Positions 1 to 10,056 of a DNA stretch of 64,000 nt are shown piece after piece. Under the pieces are notes generated by a model, which had not been told where the DNA came from, did no database searches, and was given only the letters and a program-made list of their open reading frames with translations. Position 1 is the first letter of the stretch. Every line of letters starts with the position of its first letter. Source of the DNA: CAZTDU01 sp964617355 (lineage in GTDB: Bacteria > Pseudomonadota > Gammaproteobacteria > Burkholderiales > SG8-39); contig CAZTXP010000055.1 in the NCBI GenBank assembly GCA_964617355.1, forward strand, positions 29,761 to 93,760, read 5' to 3'. Both the position numbers and the translations under genes were made by a program.

Positions 1-1
1 T

Positions 2-574
2 CCGGTGGCGACGCTTGCCGATTTCGTGCAGCTCGTGAAATCCCAACCGGGCAAGCTCAACTACCTGATGCCCGGCACCGGTACCTCGATGCACCTGAAC
101 ACTGAGCTGCTGAAAGTCACCGCCGGCCTCGACCTCGTGCCGGTGCCCTACAAGGGCCTTCCAACGGGGATTCCGGACCTGCTCGCAGGGTCGCTCGCGT
201 TCAGCATGGTGTCGATCCCTCTCGCCGCGCCACACATCGCCTCGGGCAAGCTGAAGCCGCTCGCGATCGGCGCCACGAAGCGCTCGGCGCGCTTCCCCGA
301 CGTGCCGACCTTCGTCGAGGCCGGCTTCGCCGACGCGCAGGTAGTGGCCTGGTACGCGTTCCTCGTGCCCGCGAAGACGCCGCGCGACATCGTCGACCGC
401 GTCTCGCAGGAGACGCAGAAGGCGCTCGCCGACCCCGAAGTGCAGAAGCGGCTCGAGACCGCGGGCGCGGACGTCGCCGGGCGCTCGACGCCGGCCGAGG
501 TGGACGCGTTCCTGAAGTCCGAGACCGCGCGCTGGGCGAAGCTGGTGCGCGACGCCAGGATCGAGGCGCAGTAG
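2..574 (+). CDS. Bug-family tripartite tricarboxylate transporter receptor (TctC-like), 5'-truncated
   Basis: C-terminal part of a periplasmic solute-binding protein of the Bug/TctC family, which captures small carboxylates and similar ligands. About 190 residues are visible of roughly 320 normally found, so the signal peptide and first lobe lie left of the window. Family landmarks are visible: LNYLMPGTGTSMHL, then PYKG, PDLLAGSL, SGKLKPLAIG, RFPDVPTFVEAG and a closing segment in which PEVQKRLETAGAD is typical. A GTG at base 5 is not a credible start because the homologous sequence runs through it. No TctA/TctB membrane genes are visible, which is normal for the many orphan Bug receptors of Burkholderiales. 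The VOC gene follows after 2 bp, suggesting cotranscription. The ligand cannot be told from sequence. Confidence 0.9.
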   Translation, partial: PVATLADFVQLVKSQPGKLNYLMPGTGTSMHLNTELLKVTAGLDLVPVPYKGLPTGIPDLLAGSLAFSMVSIPLAAPHIASGKLKPLAIGATKRSARFPDVPTFVEAGFADAQVVAWYAFLVPAKTPRDIVDRVSQETQKALADPEVQKRLETAGADVAGRSTPAEVDAFLKSETARWAKLVRDARIEAQ

Positions 575-576
575 CG

Positions 577-1440
577 ATGCTCGAACGGCTCGACCGGATG
601 CTCGTCGCGGTACGCGACCGCGCGAAAGCCGCGGAGACCTTCGCGCGCGCGCTCGACGCGCAGCCACTGCGCGACGCGGCGAGCGCGCACCTTGGGGCCC
701 GCGGCACGGTGCTGGCGCTTGGCGAATCCGAGATCGAGCTCTGGCAGCCGGAAGGCGCGGGGCCGGCGCGGGACTTCCTCGAGCGCTGGGGCGAGGGGCT
801 GCTCGCGGCCGGCTATTCGACCTTGCGCGTCGACGCGCTCGCGGCGCGGCTTGCGCAGCACGGCGTGGACTGCGTGCGGGAGGGGGATCGCCTCTACGTC
901 CCGGCGGATGCCACCGGAGGCTTCCCGATGGTGATCTCGCCCGCGGCCGCGCGGCGTGGCGTGGGTGCGATCAGCCATGTCTACGAAGCGACGCACGCCC
1001 TTGCCGGCGACTGGCGCGTCGCTGAGCGGCGCTACGTCGAACTCCTCGGTCTCGACGCCACGCGCTTCTCGCCAATCGCCAGCGAGCGCTTCGGCTACGA
1101 AGGCACGCTCACCCTGTTCGATCCGCCGGCGAGGCTCGACCGCATCGAGATCTCTCAGGCCTTCGCCGGCCACGCCGGCGCGATGCGCCGCTTCGTCGAG
1201 AAGCGCGGCGGCGCCGGGCTCTACATGTGCTTCGCGGAAGCGAACGACTTCGATGCCCTCAAGGCGCGCCTGATCGCGGTGGGTGCGCAGTTCGCGGCGC
1301 GCGCGGGCGACATCGCCGCCGAGCGCGACGGCCTCTGGATCCACCCGAAGAGCCTGCACGGCATGCTGCTCGGCGTGTCGCGCGCCACGTTCGCGTGGAC
1401 GTGGTCCGGGCGGCCGGATCTGGTGAGGCCGGCACCTTAG
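577..1440 (+). CDS. VOC-superfamily (glyoxalase/dioxygenase-like) protein
   Basis: Protein of 287 residues that looks like two vicinal-oxygen-chelate modules in tandem. The first starts at residue 1 with LERLDRMLVAVRDRAKAAETFARAL. The second starts near residue 130 with the family-typical ISHVYEATHALAGDWRVAERRYVELLGLD. VOC proteins are metal-dependent lyases, isomerases, dioxygenases or resistance proteins, and metal ligands cannot be assigned confidently here. The gene starts 2 bp after the Bug receptor stop and ends 3 bp before the convergent ABC ATPase stop is complete, so it probably shares the receptor's transcript. It may act on the compound the receptor binds, but that is inference. 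The first 130 and last 150 residues are only weakly alike. Confidence 0.8.
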   Translation: MLERLDRMLVAVRDRAKAAETFARALDAQPLRDAASAHLGARGTVLALGESEIELWQPEGAGPARDFLERWGEGLLAAGYSTLRVDALAARLAQHGVDCVREGDRLYVPADATGGFPMVISPAAARRGVGAISHVYEATHALAGDWRVAERRYVELLGLDATRFSPIASERFGYEGTLTLFDPPARLDRIEISQAFAGHAGAMRRFVEKRGGAGLYMCFAEANDFDALKARLIAVGAQFAARAGDIAAERDGLWIHPKSLHGMLLGVSRATFAWTWSGRPDLVRPAP

Positions 1441-2443
1441 AGGGACGCGGGGCGCATCGGCGCCGAGCCGTCGTCGCGCACCAGGTGGCAGGCGATGCGG
1501 TGGCCGGGCTTCACTTCGCGCAGTGGCGGCTCCTCGGCCTTGCACTGCGCGTTGGCGTAGGGGCACCGCGTCGAGAAGCGGCAGCCCGGCGGCGGGTTGA
1601 TCGGACTCGGCGGGTCGCCCTCGAGTCGCAGGCGCGAGGCACCGTCCCGGCGCCGGCGGCCGACGCGGGGGACGGCCGACAGCAGCGCCCACGTGTACGG
1701 ATGCAGCGGATCCTCGAAGAGGGCCTCGCGCGGCGCCTGCTCGACGATGCGCCCGAGGTACATCACCGCGACTTCGTCGCAGAGGTACTGCACCACGCCG
1801 AGGTCGTGCGAGATGAAGAGGTAGGCGAGGCCGTACTCGCGCTGCAGGTTCACCAGCAGGTTCAGGATCTGCGCCTGGATGGCGACGTCGAGCGCCGACA
1901 CCGGCTCGTCGCAGACCACGAGCTCGGGCTTCGTCGCCAGCGCGCGAGCGATGCCGATCCGCTGGCGCTGCCCGCCCGAGAACTGGTGCGGGAAGAGCTG
2001 CAGCTGGTCGGGCCGCAGGCCGACCTGCGCGAAGAGTTCGCGCGATCGTTCGCGGCGCTCGGCCTCGGTGCCGATGCCCATCAGTTCCAGCGGCTCCTCG
2101 ACGATGCTGCCTGCGCGCATGCGCGGGTTCAGCGACGAGTACGGGTCCTGGAAGATCATCTGTACGCGCCGGCGCGCATGGCGCAGCGTCTCGCCCTCGA
2201 GCGCCGACAGCGGCTCCTCGCCGAGGCGAACCGTGCCTGCCGTGATGTCGGTGAGGCGCATCACCGCGAGCGCAGTGGTGGTCTTGCCGGAGCCCGATTC
2301 GCCGACGATGCCGAAGGTGCGGCCCTTCTGCACCGTGAAGCTGACGCCGTCCACCGCCTTGACGGTGCGGCGGGGCGCGAACGGCGTCGCACGGCGCAGC
2401 GGGAAGTGCACCCGCAGGTCGTCGACCGTGAGCAGCGCGTCGC

Positions 2444-2447
<4 letters not shown>
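1437..2447 (-). CDS. Dipeptide/oligopeptide ABC transporter ATP-binding protein (DppF/OppF type)
   Basis: Cytoplasmic ATPase of 336 residues that powers the adjacent peptide/nickel-type importer. Walker A (GESGSGKTT), the signature FSGGQRQR and Walker B (LVVCDEPVSALD) are intact. The C-terminal oligopeptide/dipeptide extension with clustered cysteines (CRFSTRCPYANAQC) is typical of the subfamily and in some members holds an Fe-S cluster. The ATG overlaps the TGA of the upstream ATPase gene in an ATGA arrangement, so the start MSDALLTVDDLRVHF is preferred over longer in-frame options. It is the last gene of a five-gene operon. The substrate class (peptide, nickel, glutathione or opine) cannot be decided from the ATPase. 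Confidence 0.95.
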
Positions 2448-3435
<988 letters not shown>

Positions 3436-3439
<4 letters not shown>

Positions 3440-4305
3440 CGGGTCCTCAGCTTCGGGTTGAAGGCGTCGTTCAGGCCGTCGCCGACGAGGCTGATCGCGA
3501 GCACGGTGACGAAGATCGCGACGCCCGGGAAGGTCACCGCCCACCACGCCTCGCGCAGGTAGTTGCGGTTGGAGCCGATCATCAGGCCCCAGCTCATGAT
3601 GTTCGGGTCCGAGAGGCCGAGGAAGGAGAGCCCGGCCTCGAAGAGGATCGCGCTGCCGGTGGCGAGCGTGGCCGACACCATGATCGGCGGCATCGCGTTC
3701 GGCAGGATGATGCGCCAGATGATGCGCGCGTTGGACGCGCCGATCGAGCGCGCCGCGCGCACGTACTCGAGTTCGCGGATGCGCAGGAACTCGGCGCGCG
3801 TGAGGCGCGCCATGCTGGTCCACGCCACGATGCCGATGGCGAAGATCACGGTGACGAGCGACGGAGCGAACAGCGTGATCAGCACCATCGCGAAGAGCAG
3901 CGCCGGCAGCACCTGGAAGAACTCGGTGACGCGGCCGAGCACGCCGTCCACCCAGCGGCCGTAGAAGCCGCCGAGCGCGCCGATGGTGATGCCGATCAGC
4001 GCGGTGATCAGGGCGGCGCAGAAGCCGACGAGCAGCGTCGGGCGGCCGCCCTTGATGAGGCCCGCGAGCACGTCGCGCCCGAGGTAGTCGGTGCCGAGCG
4101 GCGCTTCTGCCTCGGCGCCCGGCGGCGCCTTCGGCGCGCCGACGATCTCGAACGGGTCCACCGAGTAGACCATCGGCCCGAACACCACGACGAGCGCGAT
4201 CACCGCGAGCAGCGCGAGCCCGACCAGCGCGGCGCGGTTGCGCCGGAAGACGCTCCACGCCTCGCGCCACGGGCCGCGCGCGCGCGCTTCCGCGGCCTCA
4301 GCCAC
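3436..4305 (-). CDS. Peptide-type ABC transporter permease (DppC/OppC type)
   Basis: Inner-membrane permease of 289 residues with an N-terminal OppC-type helix (FRRNRAALVGLALLAVIALVVVFGP), then a BPD_transp_1 domain with about five further helices. The EAA-like coupling loop reads EYVRAARSIGASNARIIWRIILPNAMPP. The start is GTG, with 8 bp of overlap into the upstream dppB-like gene. Together with that gene it forms the translocation channel for the binding protein encoded first in the operon. Confidence 0.94.
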
Positions 4306-5275
4306 CGGTCTTGATCCTCGGGTCCACGAGCCGGTACGCGAGGTCCGTGAGCAGGTTGCCGACGATCACCAGCACCGCCGACAGCAGCAGGATGCCGAGG
4401 ATCAGCTGGTTGTCGCGCCGCAGGATCGACTCGAACGCGAGCTGGCCCATGCCCGGCCACGTGAACACCGTCTCCACCAGCACCGCGCCGGCGAGCATCG
4501 CCGAGAGCTGCAGCCCCGCCACGGTGACCACCGGCAGGATCGCGTTCCTCAGCGCGTGCTTGAACACGACCTTGTTCTCCGAGAGGCCCTTGGCGCGCGC
4601 GGTGCGCACGTAGTCCGAGCCGAGCACCTCCAGCATGCTCGCGCGCGAAAGGCGCGAGTAGAGCGCGAGGTAGATCAGCGCGAGCGTGCCGGCGGGCAGG
4701 ATGAGGTGGTAGGCGACATCGAGCGCGTATGCAAAGCCGGTCGCGCCCTGCGCGATGTCGTACATGCCCGAGGCCGGCAGCAGCTCGAAGACCGAGGCGA
4801 AGAGGAGGAGCAGCATCAGCCCCGACCAGAACACCGGCGCTGAGAAACCGAACAGCGCGACGATGGTCACGAACGCGCCCAGCCAGCTCGCCGGGAAGCG
4901 CGCCGCCATCACGCCGAGGAAGGTGCCGACGGTGATGGCGAGGCCGAGCGCGGTCGTCACCAGCAGTACCGTGGCCGGAACGCGCTCCAGGATCAGCTTC
5001 AGCACCGGCTGGTTGTAGTACGCCGAGTTGCCGAGATCGCCGGTGGCGACGCGCTTGAGATACAGGCCGAGCTGCTCCGGGAACGAGCGGTCGAGCCCGT
5101 AGGACTTCTTCAGCTGCGCGATGGTTTCCTCGGACGCGCCGCCCATCTCGCCGACGATCGTCTGCACGATGTCGCCCGGCGCGAGGTGCATCAGGCTGAA
5201 GTTGAGGATCGCGACGGCGGCGAGCAGGCCCGCGGCGTACGCGAGCCGGCGCGCGAGCCACGCGGCGAAACCCAT
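4298..5275 (-). CDS. Peptide-type ABC transporter permease (DppB/OppB type)
   Basis: Inner-membrane permease of 325 residues with the DppB layout: an N-terminal helix in LARRLAYAAGLLAAVAILNFSLMHLAPGD (here quoted only as its boundaries, residues 8-36), a periplasmic loop, and a permease domain. The coupling motif is DYVRTARAKGLSENKVVFKH and the C-terminus LAYRLVDPRIKTGG is typical. The gene begins 4 bp after the binding-protein stop. Confidence 0.94.
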   Translation of the reverse strand: MGFAAWLARRLAYAAGLLAAVAILNFSLMHLAPGDIVQTIVGEMGGASEETIAQLKKSYGLDRSFPEQLGLYLKRVATGDLGNSAYYNQPVLKLILERVPATVLLVTTALGLAITVGTFLGVMAARFPASWLGAFVTIVALFGFSAPVFWSGLMLLLLFASVFELLPASGMYDIAQGATGFAYALDVAYHLILPAGTLALIYLALYSRLSRASMLEVLGSDYVRTARAKGLSENKVVFKHALRNAILPVVTVAGLQLSAMLAGAVLVETVFTWPGMGQLAFESILRRDNQLILGILLLSAVLVIVGNLLTDLAYRLVDPRIKTGG

Positions 5276-5279
5276 CCTG

Positions 5280-6845
5280 CTAGTCCCTGCGCATCTCGTC
5301 GATCGGTGCGGTCGGCCCCCAGATCGTGAGCGGCAGGCCCTTCAGCGTCTTGTCGTAGACCTGGTAGTAGGGCAGCAGGTTCACGAACGCGATCGGGGCG
5401 TCGGCGACGACGATCTTCTGGAACTCGACGTACAGCGCCTTCCTCTTCTCGGCGTCGCGCTCGATGGCGGCCTTGGCGAGGAGCTCGTCCACCTTCGGGT
5501 TCGAGTAGCCCTGCGTGTTCGACCAGATCACGCCGGGGCGGATGTTCGAGCTGAGGTAGGTGCGGTGCACGCCGATCACCGGGTCGCCCCAGTTGAAGAC
5601 GGAATCCTGCGTCAGGTCGAAGTCGCCGGAGCTGACGCGCTTCGCCCAGGTCGGGAAGTCCGGCGAGGCGCGCACGGTGAGGTCGATGCCGATCTTCTTC
5701 AGCTGCGGCTTCAGGTACTCGGCGATGTTCTTCGACTGCTCGTTGTTGCCGGGGATGTAGTCCACGCTCGCGGCGAAGCGCATGCCGCCCGCGCCTTTCT
5801 TCAGGCCCGCGGCATCCAGCAGAGCGTTGGCCTTCTCGAGGTTGACCTTGTACGGCTCGACGGCCGCGGTGTAGAACGGCGAGCCCTGCGCGATCGGGCC
5901 GGTGGAGATCTTCGTGCGCCCGCCGTGCAGCTTCTTGGTGATGAAGTCGCGGTCGATTGCGTACGAGATCGCCTGGCGCACGCGCACGTCGTCGTAGGGC
6001 TTCTTCTTCGTGTTGAACGCGATCCAGTTGAGTGGGCCGATGGCCTCGCCGCCCTTGTCCGTGAACGCGATGCCGGGCTTCTTGGCGAGGTTCTCGAGCG
6101 AGGCGAGGTCGGCCCAGAACGGCACGTAGTGGACCTCGTTCCTCTCCAGCGCGACCTCGAGGGAGCGCGCCTCCTTGAAGATGCGGAACACCACGCGGTC
6201 GAAGTGCGGCCGGCCCTTGATGAAGAAGTTCGCGTTCTTCTCGAGGACGATATGCTCCCCCGGCTTGAACTCGACGAACTTGTAGGGCCCCGAGCCGACC
6301 GGCGCGCTGTTTTTCGGGTGGGTCTTCGGGTCGGCGCCGTCGCCGTAGACGTGCTTCGGAATGATCGGGCAAAGCGGCGGCGACAGCGCGTAGAGGATCG
6401 CGGGGTGCGGCACCTTCATGCGGATGATGGCGACGCGCGGATCAGGCGTGTCGACGCGGTCCACCGCGGCGAGCATGGTCGAGAACGGGTGGTGCGCCTT
6501 GATCGTCATGATCGAGAAGGCGACGTCTTCCGACGTGATCGGCTTGCCGTCGTGGAAGGTCGCGCCGGGCACGAGCTTCAGCAGCAGCGACAGGCCGTCG
6601 TCTTGGAAGCTCCAGCTTTCCGCAAGATACGGTTGCGGGTTCCACTTGTCGTCGAAGCGCAGCGGGCTCGCGAATAGCTGCGCGCCCGGCATCATCGTCG
6701 CGATCCCCGACTGCACCGCAGGGTTCAGGTGGCGCGGCGCCTGCGTGGTGCCCCAGACGAGGGTCTTGGGCGACTGCGCGAAGGCCGCGGCGGCGGCGAG
6801 CGCGACCAGCGCGGCAAACGCGCGGCGGAACCAGCGTGGGGACAT
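5280..6845 (-). CDS. Peptide/nickel-type ABC transporter substrate-binding protein (SBP_bac_5)
   Basis: Periplasmic binding protein of 521 residues, family SBP_bac_5. The start MSPRWFRRAF follows a GGAGG ribosome binding site; a longer frame beginning 13 codons upstream lacks such a site. The signal peptide runs to about residue 23 (LVALAAAAAFA) before QSPKTLVWGTT. Family motifs include YLAESWSFQDDGLSLLLKL, FHDGKPITSEDVAFSI, GSGPYKFVEF and AISYAIDRDFITKKL. It is the first gene of the five-gene importer operon and is divergent from the CitE-like gene, with 59 bp between the two starts. The ligand is unresolved. Confidence 0.95.
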   Translation of the reverse strand: MSPRWFRRAFAALVALAAAAAFAQSPKTLVWGTTQAPRHLNPAVQSGIATMMPGAQLFASPLRFDDKWNPQPYLAESWSFQDDGLSLLLKLVPGATFHDGKPITSEDVAFSIMTIKAHHPFSTMLAAVDRVDTPDPRVAIIRMKVPHPAILYALSPPLCPIIPKHVYGDGADPKTHPKNSAPVGSGPYKFVEFKPGEHIVLEKNANFFIKGRPHFDRVVFRIFKEARSLEVALERNEVHYVPFWADLASLENLAKKPGIAFTDKGGEAIGPLNWIAFNTKKKPYDDVRVRQAISYAIDRDFITKKLHGGRTKISTGPIAQGSPFYTAAVEPYKVNLEKANALLDAAGLKKGAGGMRFAASVDYIPGNNEQSKNIAEYLKPQLKKIGIDLTVRASPDFPTWAKRVSSGDFDLTQDSVFNWGDPVIGVHRTYLSSNIRPGVIWSNTQGYSNPKVDELLAKAAIERDAEKRKALYVEFQKIVVADAPIAFVNLLPYYQVYDKTLKGLPLTIWGPTAPIDEMRRD

Positions 6846-6904
6846 GCGAACCTCCGGGGGTGAAAACCGGCGATAGGTTAACATCGTCCACAGAGAGGTT
6901 TCGC

Positions 6905-7795
6905 ATGCCGTTCAACCGTTCTTTCCTCTTCGCGCCGGGCAACCACGCGCGACGTTCCGAGAAGGCCTTCACCATCGGCGCCGACGCGGTGATCCTCGAC
7001 CTCGAGGACGCCGTCCCGCCCGCCGAGAAGCCCGCTGCGCGGCCAATGGTCGCCGCCGCGCTCGCGCGCCCGCGCACCTGTCGCGGCTACGTGCGCGTCA
7101 ACGCGATGAGCACGCCGTGGTGCTACGCGGATCTCGTCGGCACGGTCGGGCCGGGTGTCGACGGCGTCGTGGTGCCGAAGGTGGAAAGCGCGGCCGACCT
7201 GCACGCCATCGACTGGCTGATCGCCAACCTCGAGCGCGACCGCGGCATCGAGCCCGGCACGCTGGATCTCTTGCCCATCCTCGAGACCGCCGCCGGCATC
7301 CAGCGCGTGGACCGCATCCTGCAGGCGCGCAGCCTGCGCCCGTACTCCGGCCGCTGGCGCGTGAAGCGCGTGGCCTTCGGCGGCGTGGACTACGCGCGCG
7401 ACCTCGAGCTGCGCCCGTCGCTCGACGAGCCTGAACTGGCGGACGCACGCGCGCGCGTCGTGCTCGCCTCGCGCGGCGCGAACCTCGAGCCGCCGATCGA
7501 CAGCCCGTGGCTGCACTTCAAGGATGCCGAGGGCTTTTCACGGTCCCTCGATCGCAGCCGCCGCCACGGCTTCCAGGGCCGCATCTGCATCCATCCCGAC
7601 CAGGTCGCGGTGGTGAACAAGGCGTACTCCCCGTCGGCGGAGGAGATCGCGATGGCCGGGCGCATCGTCGCCGCGTTCCGCGAGGCGGAGGCGAAGGGCT
7701 CGGCCGCGATCCAGGTCGACGGCCAGATGATCGACTACCCGGTGGTGCACCAGGCCGAGCGACTGCTGGAGTCGGTGCGCGCCGCCGAGCAGTGA
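6905..7795 (+). CDS. CitE-like HpcH/HpaI aldolase family CoA ester lyase
   Basis: Protein of 296 residues with the CitE/malyl-CoA lyase TIM-barrel signature: SFLFAPGNHARRSEKAF, DAVILDLEDAVPPAEK (Mg2+/CoA region), VRVNAMSTPW, VVPKVESAADL, LLPILETAAGI and GRICIHPDQVAVVNKAYSPS near the end. Relatives cleave or hydrolyse malyl-, citramalyl- or citryl-CoA type thioesters; the exact substrate is open. The start MPFNRSFL follows GAGAGG. Its stop overlaps the next GTG (GTGA), so it is coupled to the MFS gene. Without alpha and gamma citrate lyase genes nearby, a stand-alone citramalyl/malyl-CoA lyase is more likely than a citrate lyase subunit. Confidence 0.88.
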   Translation: MPFNRSFLFAPGNHARRSEKAFTIGADAVILDLEDAVPPAEKPAARPMVAAALARPRTCRGYVRVNAMSTPWCYADLVGTVGPGVDGVVVPKVESAADLHAIDWLIANLERDRGIEPGTLDLLPILETAAGIQRVDRILQARSLRPYSGRWRVKRVAFGGVDYARDLELRPSLDEPELADARARVVLASRGANLEPPIDSPWLHFKDAEGFSRSLDRSRRHGFQGRICIHPDQVAVVNKAYSPSAEEIAMAGRIVAAFREAEAKGSAAIQVDGQMIDYPVVHQAERLLESVRAAEQ

Positions 7796-8982
7796 CCAGC
7801 AAGGCGCGCGGGGTCGCGCTCCCGCTCGTCGTCACCTTCTCGATCCAGACCGCGGTCGCGCTCGCGGTGTATTGCGCGCCGGTGCTCGCACCGGTGGCGG
7901 CGCCCGCGCTGGGCGTCGAGCCCGCCGCGATCGGCTTCTTCATCGCCGTCACCTACATCGGCTCGATGCTCGGCACCGTCACCTCGGGCGGAGTGGTCGG
8001 GCGTTTCGGGCCGATCCGTGTCAGCCAGATCGGCCTCTGCATGTCGTTCATCGGCCTCGCGTTTGCAGGTTCCGGCCTATTGCCGCTCGCGGTGCTCGGC
8101 GCATTCGTGCTCGGGCTCGGCTACGGGCCGTCGACGCCGGCGAGCTCGGTGATCCTGCTGAAGGCCGCGCCGCCATCGATGGTCGCGTTCACGTTCTCGA
8201 TCAAGCAGACCGGCGTGCCGGTGGGCGCCGCGCTCGCGGGCGTGCTGGTGCCGGCGCTGATCCCGGTGATCGGATGGCAGGGGACCTGTGCCGCGATCGG
8301 CGCTGGCTGCCTCGCGCTCGCGCTCCTGATCGGCCCGGAGCGCGCGCGCTTCGACGCCGAGCGCAATCCGAACGCCACCGTGTCGCTCGCCTCGACGATC
8401 GTGCCGGTGCGTCTCGTGCTCGGCAACCCGCGCCTGCTCGGCATGGGCGCGTGCGGCTTCGTATTCGGCGGCGTGCAGATCACGCTCGTCACCTACCTCG
8501 TCACCTTCCTCACGCAGTCGTTCGCGATGACGCTGGTGCTCGCGGGGCTGGTGCTGTCGGTGTCGCAGGTCGCGAGCGTGATCGGCCGCATCGGATGGGG
8601 CATCGTCGCCGACCGCCTGCTCACGCGCCGCCGCATGCTCGGGCTGCTCGGCCTGGGCATGGGCGTGGCGTGCCTGCTCACGCTCACCGCGACGCCGGAA
8701 TGGCCGCGCTGGCTCCTCTTCGCGTTCGCCGCGCTCTTCGGCTCCACCGCGGTGGGCTGGAACGGCGTCTGGGTCGCCGAGGTCGCGCGCCTCGCGCCGC
8801 AGGGCAAGGTGAGCGAGGCCACCGGCGGGTGCCTGTTCTTCACGTTCTCGGGCGCGGTGCTGACGCCCGTCGTGTTCAACGGCATCCTCGAGGCGTCCGG
8901 CACCTACGCAGTGCCCTATGCGGTGTTCGGCGTGCCGGCGCTGCTGATCGGTGCGCGGTTCCTGCTGTCGAGCGGAAAGTAG
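7792..8982 (+). CDS. Major facilitator superfamily transporter
   Basis: Membrane transporter of 396 residues with about 12 predicted helices. The start is GTG in a GTGA overlap with the CitE-like gene (VTSKARGVALPLVVTF); the long N-terminal extension available in this frame is shadow of the preceding gene. Family-like features are GSMLGTVTSGGVVGRFGPIR in the loop 2-3 region and GIVADRLLTRRRM in the loop 8-9 region. The substrate is unknown. Coupling to a CoA-ester lyase and a thioesterase suggests a carboxylate, which is inference. Confidence 0.88.
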   Translation: MTSKARGVALPLVVTFSIQTAVALAVYCAPVLAPVAAPALGVEPAAIGFFIAVTYIGSMLGTVTSGGVVGRFGPIRVSQIGLCMSFIGLAFAGSGLLPLAVLGAFVLGLGYGPSTPASSVILLKAAPPSMVAFTFSIKQTGVPVGAALAGVLVPALIPVIGWQGTCAAIGAGCLALALLIGPERARFDAERNPNATVSLASTIVPVRLVLGNPRLLGMGACGFVFGGVQITLVTYLVTFLTQSFAMTLVLAGLVLSVSQVASVIGRIGWGIVADRLLTRRRMLGLLGLGMGVACLLTLTATPEWPRWLLFAFAALFGSTAVGWNGVWVAEVARLAPQGKVSEATGGCLFFTFSGAVLTPVVFNGILEASGTYAVPYAVFGVPALLIGARFLLSSGK

Positions 8983-8992
8983 AATTCGCCCC

Positions 8993-9424
8993 ATGTCGCA
9001 CGAGATTCCCCCGGGCTTCGCGCCCATCGTCCGGGCGCAGGGCCCGTTCAACACGCTGATCGGCCCGATCTACGAGAAGCGCGACGGCGAGCGCCTCGTC
9101 ATGGGCCTGCGCGTCGAGGAGCGCCACTGCAACTCGCAGGGCATGGCGCACGGCGGCCTTCTGGCGACGCTGTCGGACCTCGGCCTCGGCTACGCGATGA
9201 TCGGCAAGGTCGAGGTCGCGCCCGGCGAGCGCCGCCGCTTCGTCACCGTGAACCTGTCGATCGACTACCTCGGCGCGGCCAAGGCCGGCGAGTGGATCGA
9301 GTCCGACGTCGAGGTGCAGAAGATCGGCAAGAACATCGCCTTCTGCACCGGCTTCCTGGTCGCGGGCGGGCGCCGCATCGTGCGCGCGAGCGGCGTGTTC
9401 GCGCTGGCGGGGAAGGGCGCCTGA
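8993..9424 (+). CDS. PaaI-like hotdog thioesterase
   Basis: Single hotdog-fold acyl-CoA thioesterase of 143 residues. The helix motif CNSQGMAHGGLLATLSDLGLG carries the HGG turn and the acidic residue used by PaaI-type enzymes. The strand TVNLSIDYLGAAKAGEW is family-typical. The start MSHEIPPGF lies 10 bp after the MFS stop; an in-frame ATG 14 codons upstream sits inside the MFS gene and was not chosen. The gene probably hydrolyses small or aromatic acyl-CoA thioesters. Confidence 0.9.
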   Translation: MSHEIPPGFAPIVRAQGPFNTLIGPIYEKRDGERLVMGLRVEERHCNSQGMAHGGLLATLSDLGLGYAMIGKVEVAPGERRRFVTVNLSIDYLGAAKAGEWIESDVEVQKIGKNIAFCTGFLVAGGRRIVRASGVFALAGKGA

Positions 9425-10056
9425 GCGAAGTTCGCGACGTCGTCCTCGTCCACGGGCTGTGGATGGCGGGCGTGGTCATGGCGCCGCTCGCGGCGCGGCT
9501 GGCGCGCGCGGGATTCCATTGCCACTTGTTCCACTACGCCAGCCACTCGCGGCCGGTCGAGGCGAATGCGGAGCACCTCGCGCGCTACGTCGAGCGGCGC
9601 ATCGGCATGCGACCGGCGCACTACGTCGCGCACAGCCTCGGCGGGCTGGTGGTGCTGCGCGCGCTCGAAGCGCATCGCAACCTCGCGGTCGGCGCGGCGG
9701 TGCTGCTCGGCACGCCGGCGCGCGGTTCGCTCGCGGCGCGCCGCTTCCAGGAGCGCCGCTACGGCCGCTGGATGATCGGCGCGAGCCTGCCGCAATGGGA
9801 GGAGGGTCGCGCATCGGCATGGACGCGCCCCGAGCCGCTCGGCGTCGTCGCCGGCAGCGTGCCCTTCGGCCTCGCTCGCGCGTGGACGCGGCTGCCGGGC
9901 TCGAACGACGGCGTGGTGCGGCTAGAGGAGACGCTGGTCGACGGCATGCGCCAGCGCATCGTGCTGCCGGTGGCGCACTCCGAGATGATCGTCTCGCGCC
10001 GCGTCGCCGGCGAGGTGCGCGCGTTCCTGGAGCGCGGATGCTTCTCCGCCGCCTGA
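9421..10056 (+). CDS. Alpha/beta hydrolase, possible CTG start
   Basis: Cytoplasmic-type alpha/beta hydrolase of about 211 residues. The sequence VRDVVLVHGLWMAG marks the first strand and oxyanion region, HYVAHSLGGLVVL the nucleophile elbow (Ser in HSLGG), and VAHSEMIVS a probable catalytic His near the end. The homologous sequence begins immediately after the thioesterase stop, with no ATG, GTG or TTG at that point. A CTG overlapping that stop (CTGA), preceded by a GGGGAAGGG stretch, is the most economical start. An ATG at 9292 would add 43 residues of thioesterase shadow. The substrate is unknown; PGAP1/lipase-like esterases are the nearest resemblance. Confidence 0.8.
   Translation: MSEVRDVVLVHGLWMAGVVMAPLAARLARAGFHCHLFHYASHSRPVEANAEHLARYVERRIGMRPAHYVAHSLGGLVVLRALEAHRNLAVGAAVLLGTPARGSLAARRFQERRYGRWMIGASLPQWEEGRASAWTRPEPLGVVAGSVPFGLARAWTRLPGSNDGVVRLEETLVDGMRQRIVLPVAHSEMIVSRRVAGEVRAFLERGCFSAA

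Noticed and set aside
577..1440. Possible dioxygenase assignment for the VOC protein
   Set aside because: The superfamily is too diverse and metal ligands could not be placed, so only the superfamily is claimed.
7507..7791. N-terminal extension of the MFS transporter
   Set aside because: It is shadow sequence of the CitE-like gene; helices begin right after the GTG at 7792.
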